This document shows, piece by piece, positions 25,138 through 32,891 of a DNA stretch of 64,000 nt. Each line of letters begins with the position of its first letter. Position 1 is the first letter of the stretch. The notes under the pieces are model-generated. The model was not told the DNA's origin. It searched no databases and saw only the letters and a program-made list of their open reading frames with translations. Origin of the DNA: Corynebacterium tuberculostearicum (GTDB lineage: Bacteria > Actinomycetota > Actinomycetes > Mycobacteriales > Mycobacteriaceae); the NCBI RefSeq assembly GCF_016127015.1, contig NZ_CP065972.1:2232001-2296000 (forward strand), written 5' to 3'. A program made the translations under genes and the position numbers.

Positions 25138-26225
25138 CGGCGCAGCAGCCGCTGGGCCAGCCGCAGCAGCTGTGGCAGGTAGCCCGCTACGACCAGCACC
25201 GCGATGAGTCGGGTGAGCTGCACCGCGATGACTGCTGGGCCCGCCCCGCCCTCGGCCGAGAGCGCGAGCACGGTCTCCAGCGCGCCGGGGCTCGTGGCCA
25301 GGTAGGCCTCAAAGTAAGTGATGTGCAGCCACATGGTCAGCGGCCAGGCGGTAGCCGCGCAGATGCCGATGATGACCACGATGAACAAAATCGTGGCAGG
25401 CAGCTGCTTAGCAAAGGCCTTGAGCGCCGGCAGCGAAAGCCCGCCGCCGCAGACCCAGCCGATGGACAAAAATGCCATCACCTTAAAGGCGTACAGCGGC
25501 TCGAGCGTGTGGCCCTCCGGCAGCACGAAAGAGGCTAGAACCGTCAGCAGTAAGGGGCCGAGCACCGCGGCGGCGGGGAGATGGAGGAACTTGCCTACCT
25601 TTTCTCCTATGCAGGCAATGACAACCACTAGGGCAACTATCCACCATGTGGTTTCGCCGTCGACCGAAAGATCCGCCCCCTCGCCGGCGGGCGTATCCAA
25701 TAAGGCGACCACGGCGGGTAGCGATACCGAGACTACTAAGAGGCGCAGGTATTGGGTGAGGGCGACGTAGCGGAAGTCGGCACCGAGTTCGTCGGCAAGC
25801 GCAGGCATCAGCGAAGCACCGCCCGGCAGCATGGATAAAATGCCGGTTTCGGAGGAGACATCCTGTGGCTGCGCGCGGTGTAAGAGTTGGCCGCCGATAA
25901 CGCCTACCATCAGTGTGACAAAGGACATCGTCAGGGCGGCAGGCAGGAAGCCAAGCAATTGGCCCACCGGCACCACGGTCAGCGGGATCGCAGCCATCAT
26001 GCCGATAAAACCACGCGACATGCTATAAAAACTGCGGTTCACGCGCAGATCTTCCCCAGTAAAAAGTGCCATGGCGCCGGAGGAGAGGATCGCTGCCAGG
26101 ATCCAAGCCGCAGGTACGTGCCACATGCTAAAAAGCCAGCCCAGTACGACCGATGCCGGAACGACAATGGTCCACCGTGCCACGGTATGGGCACTAAGCC
26201 CGGTGGCTTCCTGCTGTGCGGCCAT
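25134..26225 (-). CDS. AbrB-family membrane protein (ammonia monooxygenase-like regulator family)
   Basis: The 363-residue protein has about ten membrane segments arranged as two repeats. The family signatures are VPAAWILAAILSSGAMAL, SMLPGGASLMPALADELGAD and LATSPGALETVLALSAEGGA. These match the AbrB-duplication membrane family (unrelated to the DNA-binding AbrB). Function is uncertain; a transport role is possible. AGGAGG lies 6 bases before the ATG. It is convergent with the DUF885 gene and divergent from the TauE-type transporter. Confidence 0.85.
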   Translation of the reverse strand: MAAQQEATGLSAHTVARWTIVVPASVVLGWLFSMWHVPAAWILAAILSSGAMALFTGEDLRVNRSFYSMSRGFIGMMAAIPLTVVPVGQLLGFLPAALTMSFVTLMVGVIGGQLLHRAQPQDVSSETGILSMLPGGASLMPALADELGADFRYVALTQYLRLLVVSVSLPAVVALLDTPAGEGADLSVDGETTWWIVALVVVIACIGEKVGKFLHLPAAAVLGPLLLTVLASFVLPEGHTLEPLYAFKVMAFLSIGWVCGGGLSLPALKAFAKQLPATILFIVVIIGICAATAWPLTMWLHITYFEAYLATSPGALETVLALSAEGGAGPAVIAVQLTRLIAVLVVAGYLPQLLRLAQRLLRR

Positions 26226-26337
26226 GCGAGCCTCCTAGTTCTGCTGCGACAAAAGTATAATGCCTGCTTTTCTCTACTACGGAGAGGGCGGTAGGCGGGT
26301 TATCACCTTACATCATTTAAGATTTATGATCGGGGGC

Positions 26338-27108
26338 ATGGAAATCGATGTGGTGCAGTGGATAATTCTCTTCTTTGGTACCGCGGTCGCGGGATGGGTC
26401 GATGCGGTCATCGGTGGTGGCGGATTGATCCTGATCCCGATGCTGCTGGCGGTCCTGCCGGGACTTGCTCCGGCCGCCGCTTTGGGCACTAGCAAGCTTG
26501 CCGCAGTAACCGGCACCGGCTCGGCAGCTGTGACCCTCGCCCGCAAGGTGAAGCTGGACAAGGCAGAAATGGCGCGGTTCCTCCTCATCGCGCTGGTCTG
26601 CTCCGGGTTGGGGGCCAGCGTGGCCTCGAGCCTCGATAAAGACATCATGCGCCCCATCATCATCGTGCTCATGGTGGCCGTGGGCGTCTTCGTTGCCTTC
26701 AAGCCAGACTTTGGCAGCAGCGATGCGGCCGGAACCCGTGGTGGTTGGCGGACCGTCGTGGTCTTGGTGCTCTCCGGCATCATTTCCTTTTATGATGGCA
26801 TCTTCGGTCCGGGTACCGGAATGTTTTTGATCATGGCCTTCACCTCTATTTTTGCGCAGAACTTCCTGACTTCTGCAGCTATGGCCAAGGTCGTCAATAC
26901 AGCTACCAACCTCGGCGCGCTCGTCGTGTTCATTATTGGCGGGCACGTGTGGTGGACGCTCGGCATCGTGCTCGGCGTAGCCAATATCGCCGGCGCACTT
27001 CTCGGCGCTCGTACCGTACTTGGCGGCGGTGCCAAATTCATCCGCTACGCGCTACTTACTCTGGTCGTGGTCATGAGCTGCTACCTGGGTTGGCAGCAAT
27101 GGGGCTAA
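26338..27108 (+). CDS. TSUP-family transporter (TauE/SafE-like sulfite exporter family)
   Basis: The 256-residue protein has about eight membrane segments. The family motifs are WVDAVIGGGGLILIPMLLAV, LGTSKLAAVTGTGSA, SFYDGIFGPGTGMFLIMAF and AKVVNTATNLGAL. Members export sulfite or other organosulfur or sulfonate anions. An upstream in-frame ATG at 26326 is possible and a frame extends to 26260, but those add non-family residues. A TAAGAT -10-like element at about 26318 supports a short leader for 26338. It is directly followed by hrpB (convergent). Confidence 0.86.
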   Translation: MEIDVVQWIILFFGTAVAGWVDAVIGGGGLILIPMLLAVLPGLAPAAALGTSKLAAVTGTGSAAVTLARKVKLDKAEMARFLLIALVCSGLGASVASSLDKDIMRPIIIVLMVAVGVFVAFKPDFGSSDAAGTRGGWRTVVVLVLSGIISFYDGIFGPGTGMFLIMAFTSIFAQNFLTSAAMAKVVNTATNLGALVVFIIGGHVWWTLGIVLGVANIAGALLGARTVLGGGAKFIRYALLTLVVVMSCYLGWQQWG

Positions 27109-29376
27109 CTACATTCGGTTTTTGGTGCGCGCGGTAGCAATCGCATTCCACGGGTCCTCCGGCCACGGGTGCTTGGGGTAGCGCCCGCGCATATCGGCGC
27201 GCACGCCAGCATAAGGACCGGACCAGAAGCTGGCGAGATCATCGGTCACCGCGAGCGGGCGGCCGGCGGGGGAGAGCAGGTGGAATTGCACGCGGTGGCC
27301 GCAGTATTCGGGGGATGCGGCCAGGCCGAAGCATTCCTGTAGCTTGATGTGGACCACGGGGCGATCACCGGACCAGTCGATTCGTGCGTCCCGACCGGAG
27401 GGGACTGGGAGGCGCTCGGGGGCGAGCTCGTCCAGATGGGTGGCTTCCGGCCAGGGCAGGAGGCGTTGCAGCGCGGGGTACATGTCTAGCTTGGCAGCGG
27501 GAGTGCCCTCCGCAATGCGGTGGAGCTCGGGGCCGAGCCACTCGGCGGGATCCGCGGAATCGACATCGGGCCACGGCTCGCCATAGTGGGCGTGCAGGTG
27601 GCGCAAACGGTCTTTTAAGTTTTGGGCTTTCTCGCTGAAGGTGAAAAGCCCCAACCCTTCCTCGCGGATGCCAGCGGCAAGGGCTTCCTCGGCCGCGGGG
27701 CCGGTGACCTTGACTGGGGTTTCTGAGAGCGTGATGGCGCCCGCAGCCTTGACCTTGATGCCGCGCACGCGACCATCGCGCAGGAAGGCGCGGGTCTCCT
27801 CGGTGACGCCGATGGTCTCTAGGGCTGCGGTTTCCTCGATGCGCGCGGCCGAGCGGATGATGGCATTGCCTGCGTTGGACAGGGATGCCTCCGCGATGGC
27901 GAGCCACGGGGCACCGGCTAAGCCCGAGTTATCGAGCAGGCGGGCGCGGGTGCCGCTGGCCAGCAGGTAATCCTCGCCCATGCGCTTGGCCACCTGCTCG
28001 GGAAAGGCGGTGGCGACGACCTCGCCGGGATCGGCGGGGCCGAGATCGTCGACCAGTCGGGCGAGCCGCTTGACCTCTCTTTGGGGTGGGCGGTGACGGG
28101 TGAGATCGGGGGTTAAGGGGGCGTCGGCAAGCGAGGCAATGATGGGTGCGGCCTGACTGCCGTGGCGGAGCAAAGAAGCGCCGAGGCATGGATCGGTGGG
28201 CAGGAGGGCGAGCTCCTGCGTGGCACCAATGCGCTGAAGCGTCGCTTGCGCGGATGCCAGGGCCGGGGCCGGCGGCGGATCGAGCAACGGGAAGTCCGGG
28301 CCCGCGCCCCAGCAGTCCAGAAACAGCGCGGCCTGGGTCAGATCCGCGGACAGGATCTCCGGGGTGGTATGCGGAGAAAAGTGCTGGTAATCATCCTGCG
28401 AGTAGCAGCGAATGACGGTGCCGGGCGCCTCACGGCCGGCACGACCAGCGCGCTGATCGGCACTCGATTTTGAGGTAGAAACCGTCACCAATCCGGACAT
28501 GCCACGCTGCGCATCGCGCCGGGGAACGCGGGAGAGCCCGGCATCTACCACCACGCGCACGCCCGGCACGGTAAGCGAAGACTCCGCGATAGAGGTAGCC
28601 ACGACGATGCGCCGCTCATCGGTATACAGCGCGGCGTCTTGCTCCGCGGTGGTTTGCTTGCCATGCAGGGGGAACACATTATGGCCTGCTAAGGCATCGC
28701 ACACGAGGTTGACTTCACGCACGCCGGGCACAAAGATCAGCGTTGATTCGTGCTGGTGAGCTGCCTGCTTGGCGACGTCCCCGTAAAACTCCCTCGTTCC
28801 CGCCGCCCTGCCCGGCATGGGGGCGTAGTGGATATCGAGCGGGTGGGTGACTGCCTCGGTCACGTGGACGGGCGCGTCCATAAGCTGGGAAAAGCGCTGC
28901 GCATCCACGGTTGCAGACATGGCGATGACGCGGAAGTCCTCGCGTAGCTCTGCCAATTCCAGGCACATGCCCAGCACCAGATCCGTATCGAGCTGGCGCT
29001 CGTGGACCTCATCGATGGCAACGGCGGCCACGCCCTCGAGCTCCGGATCCTTCAGCAGGCGGCGCAGCAGCACACCTGGCGTGACGAACTCGACCTCGCT
29101 GCCCTTGCGGGACTCGCCCCGGATGGCGAAGCCGACCTTGTCCGGGGTGCCGCTAAGCGTGCTTAATCGCTGCGCGGCCGCGCGCACGGCCACACGACGT
29201 GGGGCGGTGACGATGACCTTTCCACGCCCTGCCGCATGATTGGCCAGCGCCGGTGGCACGAGCGTGGTTTTACCCGTACCGGGCGGGGCCTGAATAACAA
29301 CGTTTCCTGTGCTCGGCAGCGAATCGATGGTCTCGGCTACGGGCAGGCCCGCGCCGATGCGAGCGAGATCAAACAT
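27109..29376 (-). CDS. hrpB: ATP-dependent RNA helicase HrpB
   Basis: The 755-residue DEAH/DExH-box helicase has the Walker A motif APPGTGKTT (about 30-38), motif Ia TAPRRVAVRAAA, the DEVH box, motif III SATV, and motifs V and VI including STSKSSADQRAGRAGR. The C-terminal HrpB-specific domain ends with YCGHRVQFHLLSPAGRPLAVTDDLASFW. HrpB unwinds RNA; its role in most bacteria is poorly known. The acetyltransferase gene ends directly before its start codon, so the two are probably co-transcribed. GGAG lies before the ATG. Confidence 0.94.
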   Translation of the reverse strand: MFDLARIGAGLPVAETIDSLPSTGNVVIQAPPGTGKTTLVPPALANHAAGRGKVIVTAPRRVAVRAAAQRLSTLSGTPDKVGFAIRGESRKGSEVEFVTPGVLLRRLLKDPELEGVAAVAIDEVHERQLDTDLVLGMCLELAELREDFRVIAMSATVDAQRFSQLMDAPVHVTEAVTHPLDIHYAPMPGRAAGTREFYGDVAKQAAHQHESTLIFVPGVREVNLVCDALAGHNVFPLHGKQTTAEQDAALYTDERRIVVATSIAESSLTVPGVRVVVDAGLSRVPRRDAQRGMSGLVTVSTSKSSADQRAGRAGREAPGTVIRCYSQDDYQHFSPHTTPEILSADLTQAALFLDCWGAGPDFPLLDPPPAPALASAQATLQRIGATQELALLPTDPCLGASLLRHGSQAAPIIASLADAPLTPDLTRHRPPQREVKRLARLVDDLGPADPGEVVATAFPEQVAKRMGEDYLLASGTRARLLDNSGLAGAPWLAIAEASLSNAGNAIIRSAARIEETAALETIGVTEETRAFLRDGRVRGIKVKAAGAITLSETPVKVTGPAAEEALAAGIREEGLGLFTFSEKAQNLKDRLRHLHAHYGEPWPDVDSADPAEWLGPELHRIAEGTPAAKLDMYPALQRLLPWPEATHLDELAPERLPVPSGRDARIDWSGDRPVVHIKLQECFGLAASPEYCGHRVQFHLLSPAGRPLAVTDDLASFWSGPYAGVRADMRGRYPKHPWPEDPWNAIATARTKNRM

Positions 29377-30042
29377 TTACTTGGCGGCTCCAAAACCTTC
29401 GACAGGACCGTTGAGATCCTGGCGTTCCCAGGCCTCTTTATTGTCTTCCAGCTTGCGCACCACGCGGCCGGGTGATCCCAGGACCAGCGAATTATCCGGG
29501 ATATCGGTGGTAATAAGTGTGCCTGCGCCTAAGACGCAGTTCTTTCCGATGGTGATGCCTGGCAGCACGGTGACATTAGCACCGAACCACGTGTTATCAC
29601 CGATGGTGATGGGCTTGGCTACCTCCCAGCCGCCGGCGCGCATCTCATGATCGTTTACCGGATGCCCCACCGTAATCAGGGAGCAATTGGGGCCGACCAT
29701 GACGCCATTGCCGAGCGTGACCGCGGCCTGGGCCAAAATGGTAGCGCCAAAATTAATGAAGACGCGCTCGCCGCATACGAGGTTGCAGCCGTACTCAAGG
29801 TTGAGCGGCACGTGCAGGCCCGGCACCGCAGATTCCTCCGGCAGTATCTCGCGCAGGATGCCCTCGGCACGCTCTGGATCCCCATTGTGTAGCTCGTTGA
29901 GCTGCTTAACCAAGCGGAAAGTGCGCTGGTGCTCTTCTTTCGCCTCCGGCATGCTGGGCAGGAACCACTCCCCGCCGGTCATCCGTTCCCATGAGCCGTA
30001 GCGCTCCAAGTCCTGCCGCCTCTGTGCATCCATGGGAGTCAT
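29377..30042 (-). CDS. Sugar O-acetyltransferase (maltose/galactoside acetyltransferase family)
   Basis: The 221-residue protein has a left-handed beta-helix of hexapeptide repeats. The family motifs are NLEYGCNLVCGERVFINF, GVMVGPNCSLITVGHPV (catalytic His), ITIGDNTWFGANVTVLPG and GAGTLITTDIPDNSLVLG, with GSPGRVVRKL at the end. It transfers acetyl from acetyl-CoA to a sugar hydroxyl. Its stop codon abuts the hrpB start. The first 40 residues (MDAQRRQDLERYGSWERMTGGEWF) match the maltose acetyltransferase domain. Confidence 0.9.
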   Translation of the reverse strand: MTPMDAQRRQDLERYGSWERMTGGEWFLPSMPEAKEEHQRTFRLVKQLNELHNGDPERAEGILREILPEESAVPGLHVPLNLEYGCNLVCGERVFINFGATILAQAAVTLGNGVMVGPNCSLITVGHPVNDHEMRAGGWEVAKPITIGDNTWFGANVTVLPGITIGKNCVLGAGTLITTDIPDNSLVLGSPGRVVRKLEDNKEAWERQDLNGPVEGFGAAK

Positions 30043-30093
30043 TGTAGAGGGGAGTGGATCGATTTATTGGGGTGCTGGGATTAGGGTGAGGTC

Positions 30094-30783
30094 ATGCTTT
30101 TTGATTCGCTGCCGCGGCCGAGCGTGCGTGTGGCTCCGGGGGTGGGGCATGTGCCGGGATGGGTGGGCGTCGATAAGCAGAAGGCCTTGGTGGAAGAGAT
30201 GCGCGGCATTGCGCGCGAATATGCGGCTACGCCGATGGCGATGGTGCGTCCGCGGCTGAAATCGGGCGGGCAAATGAGCGTTTTTCAGCTGCATCTGGGC
30301 AGGTATTGGCATTATCCCAGCTATCGGTACGTGGACAATATGGACGGTACGCGGGTTCCGCCGGTGCCGGAGAGCCTGCGGCGGATTGCTCCGGGGGCAC
30401 TGCGCGCCGCGGCTGAGGTAGCACCTGAGCTAGAGCCATGGGTGGAGACCTTCGTGCCGGAGATGGCATTGGTGAATTACTATCCACCGGGATCGGCTAT
30501 GGGCATGCACGTGGATGATTCCGAGGAGTCACCCGCCCCGGTGATTTCGCTATCCATTGGGGATGAGGCGCTTTTCCGCATGGGCCATACCGAATCGCGC
30601 ACGCGGCCGTGGGACGATATCACGCTATGTAGTGGTGATTTGGTGGTCTTTGGCGGGCCAAAGCGCTTTGCCTACCACGGGGTAGTACGCGTCAATGACG
30701 GGACATTGCCGGAGGGGTGCGGGTTGAGTGAAGGACGTATCAACATCACTATCAGACAAGTATCTGCACGGGCGGTAAGCTAG
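30094..30783 (+). CDS. AlkB-family 2-oxoglutarate/Fe(II) dioxygenase
   Basis: The 229-residue protein has the iron ligands His139, Asp141 (MGMHVDDSE) and His195 (FAYHGVVRV). The 2-oxoglutarate-binding Arg lies in the C-terminal GRINITIRQV (Arg215 and Arg221). The NYYPPGS motif of AlkB is present. It oxidatively removes methyl groups from alkylated DNA or RNA bases. Length is close to E. coli AlkB (216). The gene stands alone, with no adaptive-response regulator next to it. A short FMN-reductase gene follows after 38 bases. Confidence 0.9.
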   Translation: MLFDSLPRPSVRVAPGVGHVPGWVGVDKQKALVEEMRGIAREYAATPMAMVRPRLKSGGQMSVFQLHLGRYWHYPSYRYVDNMDGTRVPPVPESLRRIAPGALRAAAEVAPELEPWVETFVPEMALVNYYPPGSAMGMHVDDSEESPAPVISLSIGDEALFRMGHTESRTRPWDDITLCSGDLVVFGGPKRFAYHGVVRVNDGTLPEGCGLSEGRINITIRQVSARAVS

Positions 30784-30821
30784 AGAAGTTACATAAAGCT
30801 TGAAGGAAAGAAGGTTCTCTT

Positions 30822-31367
30822 ATGTCTCGTATCGGTATCATCATCGGCACTACCCGCGATAACTCGGCCGGCAAGGTAGTGGGTGAGTGGCTTTACGATC
30901 TTGCCCAGGGGCGCCAGGATGGGGTGGAGTACACCCTGCTGGACCTCAAGGAGTTTGATGTTCCACTGCTGACCACTGACGTCATTCCTGCCACCGCCAA
31001 TAAGCAGTATGCGGATGAAAAGGTGCAGGCTTGGTCTGATGCAGTGGATGCCTGCGACGGTTTCGTCTTTGTTACCCCGGAGTACAACCGCTCCGTACCG
31101 GGTCCATTCAAGAATGCCTTCGACTGCTTGGCCGCAGAGTGGGCAGGCAAGCCAGTTGCCTTCGTTGGCTACGGACCGGCCGGGGCAATCCGCGGCGTGG
31201 AAGCATGGCGTTCTATCGTAGTGAACTTCTCCATGCCGCAGCTGCGCAACCAGGTCGAGTTCTACCTCGCCAGTGACTGGGCAGAGGGCGAATTCCACCC
31301 GGTTGATTTCAAGGTGGAGCGCACCACTTCCTTGCTGGCCGAGTTGGAAGACGCCGTTTCCGCATAA
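30822..31367 (+). CDS. NADPH-dependent FMN reductase-like flavoprotein
   Basis: The 181-residue flavodoxin-fold protein has the FMN phosphate loop IGIIIGTTRDNSAGKV and the family motif TPEYNRSVPGPFKNAFD. VAFVGYGPAGAIRGVEAWR is the second flavin-contact block. It reduces FMN or quinone-like substrates with NAD(P)H. AAGGAAAGAAGG precedes the ATG. Its natural terminator downstream has been split by an IS3-family element (see 31397-31406 and 32861-32870). Confidence 0.9.
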   Translation: MSRIGIIIGTTRDNSAGKVVGEWLYDLAQGRQDGVEYTLLDLKEFDVPLLTTDVIPATANKQYADEKVQAWSDAVDACDGFVFVTPEYNRSVPGPFKNAFDCLAAEWAGKPVAFVGYGPAGAIRGVEAWRSIVVNFSMPQLRNQVEFYLASDWAEGEFHPVDFKVERTTSLLAELEDAVSA

Positions 31368-31396
31368 TCAGTGCCCGTTGGCCGCATACAAAAAGC

Positions 31397-31406
31397 CAGC
31401 CCCCGC
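31397..31406 (+). terminator. Left arm of a terminator split by an insertion sequence
   Basis: CAGCCCCCGC here is the exact complement of GCGGGGGCTG at 32861-32870. Without the IS3 element the two would form a perfect 10-bp stem with a short loop between the convergent FMN reductase and betB genes. Confidence 0.75.
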
Positions 31407-31472
31407 GCTTTGAACTGCTCCCCATTAGTTGGACTGAGAAATCAGTTTCCGATTAGTGGGGAGTAGTTTTCA

Positions 31473-31955
31473 TTGAGAGCTCGAAGTTTGGTGAGTGAGC
31501 ATCAGCGGGAGCAGTTGGTTGAACTATTTGAGCAAGGCGTGGGCTATCGTGCCGCTGCTACTGCTCTTGGTGTCTCCACATACGCCGCCCGTATGCTCTG
31601 TCGTCGGTTTAAGCTGCATGGCAGACTATGTCTTGTGGAAAAACCGACTAAGCAGCAGTATTCGTTCGAAATCAAGACCGAAGTTGTCCAACGCCACCTT
31701 GCTGGTGAGACAGCGATGGATCTTGCGCGCGAGTTTGGCCTGTCATCAGAGCACTTGGTCGGCGGATGGTCGCGGAAATGGCGTAAAGGTGGCGATGAGG
31801 CACTAAAACCGAAGCCAAAGGGCAGGCCCAAAGGCTCGGTCACGCCGAAGCCGCTTTCGGAGGAAGCGAAGCTGCGTCGCCAGATCGCGCGGTTGGAAGC
31901 GGAAAACGCATATCTAAAAAAATTGCGGGACTTGAGGAATCAGGGACACGCCTGA
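31473..31955 (+). CDS. IS3-family transposase OrfA
   Basis: The 160-residue protein starts at a TTG preceded by GGGGAG. It has an N-terminal helix-turn-helix (about 10-60: REQLVELFEQGVGYRAAATALGV), a second helix-turn-helix (about 60-110) and a C-terminal leucine-zipper-like helix (EEAKLRRQIARLEAENAYLKK). A run of seven A (31916-31922) near the end, with two AAA codons in phase, is a classic site for a -1 shift into the OrfB frame, producing the full OrfAB transposase. Confidence 0.9.
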   Translation: MRARSLVSEHQREQLVELFEQGVGYRAAATALGVSTYAARMLCRRFKLHGRLCLVEKPTKQQYSFEIKTEVVQRHLAGETAMDLAREFGLSSEHLVGGWSRKWRKGGDEALKPKPKGRPKGSVTPKPLSEEAKLRRQIARLEAENAYLKKLRDLRNQGHA

Positions 31956-32005
31956 AGGTCCAGGCGATTGTCATCCTCAAGTCACGGCATCGTCTGCAAT
32001 ACCTT

Positions 32006-32815
32006 TTGGATGCGGCCGGCATGGCACGGTCGACGTTCTTCTACCACCAGAAACGACTCAGCGAGCCGGATAAGCACGCTGCGCTCAAAGACGCAATCTG
32101 GGAAAGCTTCGAGCGCAACAAGCATCGCTACGGCTACCGACGAGTGCTACTTGACCTGCGCAACCAGGGATGGGTGGTCAATCACAAGCTCGTCTACAAA
32201 CTCATGAGCGAGATGGGGCTTCGAGCCAAGGTCCGCCAGCGCAGGCCATATGTTTCCTATAACAAGACGATCAGCCACATTGCCGACAACACACTCGACC
32301 GCAAGTTCACCCCAGATAAGCCAAATACCGTCTTTGTCAGCGACGTCACCGAGTCCAGGGTCGCAGGCCGCAAGGTCTACCTATCACCGGTGATGGATCT
32401 GTTCGACCGTTCAATCGTTGCCCACACCGTGGCTACATCGCCGTCGACAACGTTTACCGCCGATTCTTTAACTAAAACGATTAAAACGTGTGCGCCTGAG
32501 CCTGGGTGGATGATGCATACCGATCAAGGATTCCAGTACCAGCATTCGTCCTGGCGCAACCTGATTCATGACAACGGTGGTGTTCAGTCGATGTCGCGTA
32601 AAGCCAACTGTTACGACAACGCGGTCATGGAAAATTTCTTCGGGCACTTAAAAACCGAGATGTACCACGGAGAAGTCTTCGACACCGTCGCAGAGTTCAA
32701 CCAGGCGATCGACGAGTACATCCAGTGGTACAACACCGAACGCATCCAACAACGACTCAAGGGCCTGACCCCGATGCAATATCGAAATCAGACCCTTGAA
32801 GCCCTAACCGCCTAG
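32006..32815 (+). CDS. IS3-family transposase OrfB (DDE integrase domain)
   Basis: The 269-residue frame given here begins at its first conventional start codon (TTG), but it is open from 31922, just where the slippery A7 run lies, so the natural product is an OrfAB fusion. It has the HTH_21-like lead (ARSTFFYHQKRLS) and the DDE residues: Asp in VFVSDVTE, Asp in MMHTDQGFQYQ, and Glu in YDNAVMENFFGHLKTE. The C-terminal NQAIDEYIQWYNTERIQ ends the family. It catalyses cut-out and copy of the element. Confidence 0.93.
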   Translation: MDAAGMARSTFFYHQKRLSEPDKHAALKDAIWESFERNKHRYGYRRVLLDLRNQGWVVNHKLVYKLMSEMGLRAKVRQRRPYVSYNKTISHIADNTLDRKFTPDKPNTVFVSDVTESRVAGRKVYLSPVMDLFDRSIVAHTVATSPSTTFTADSLTKTIKTCAPEPGWMMHTDQGFQYQHSSWRNLIHDNGGVQSMSRKANCYDNAVMENFFGHLKTEMYHGEVFDTVAEFNQAIDEYIQWYNTERIQQRLKGLTPMQYRNQTLEALTA

Positions 32816-32860
32816 AATTAAACCAGTCCAACTTTCGGGGGCCAGTTCACTTTCCGAGCA

Positions 32861-32870
32861 GCGGGGGCTG
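32861..32870 (+). terminator. Right arm of the split terminator
   Basis: GCGGGGGCTG pairs with CAGCCCCCGC at 31397-31406, and the following bases are GAATTCTA. With a 1.4-kb element in the loop it can no longer fold efficiently as a terminator. Confidence 0.7.
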
Positions 32871-32891
32871 AATTCTAGGTGGCCGGCTTAG

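Larger units (their letters stand above)
31411..32849 (+). mobile_element. IS3-family insertion sequence, apparently intact
   Basis: The 1439-bp element has 26-bp imperfect inverted repeats (31411-31436 and 32824-32849, 5 mismatches) starting TGAACTG and ending AGTTGGACTG. Direct repeats CTT flank it (31408-31410 and 32850-32852), the 3-bp target duplication usual for IS3. It carries orfA and orfB with a slippery A7 run, and the DDE residues are intact, so it may still be active. It was inserted into the loop of a terminator. Confidence 0.93.
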
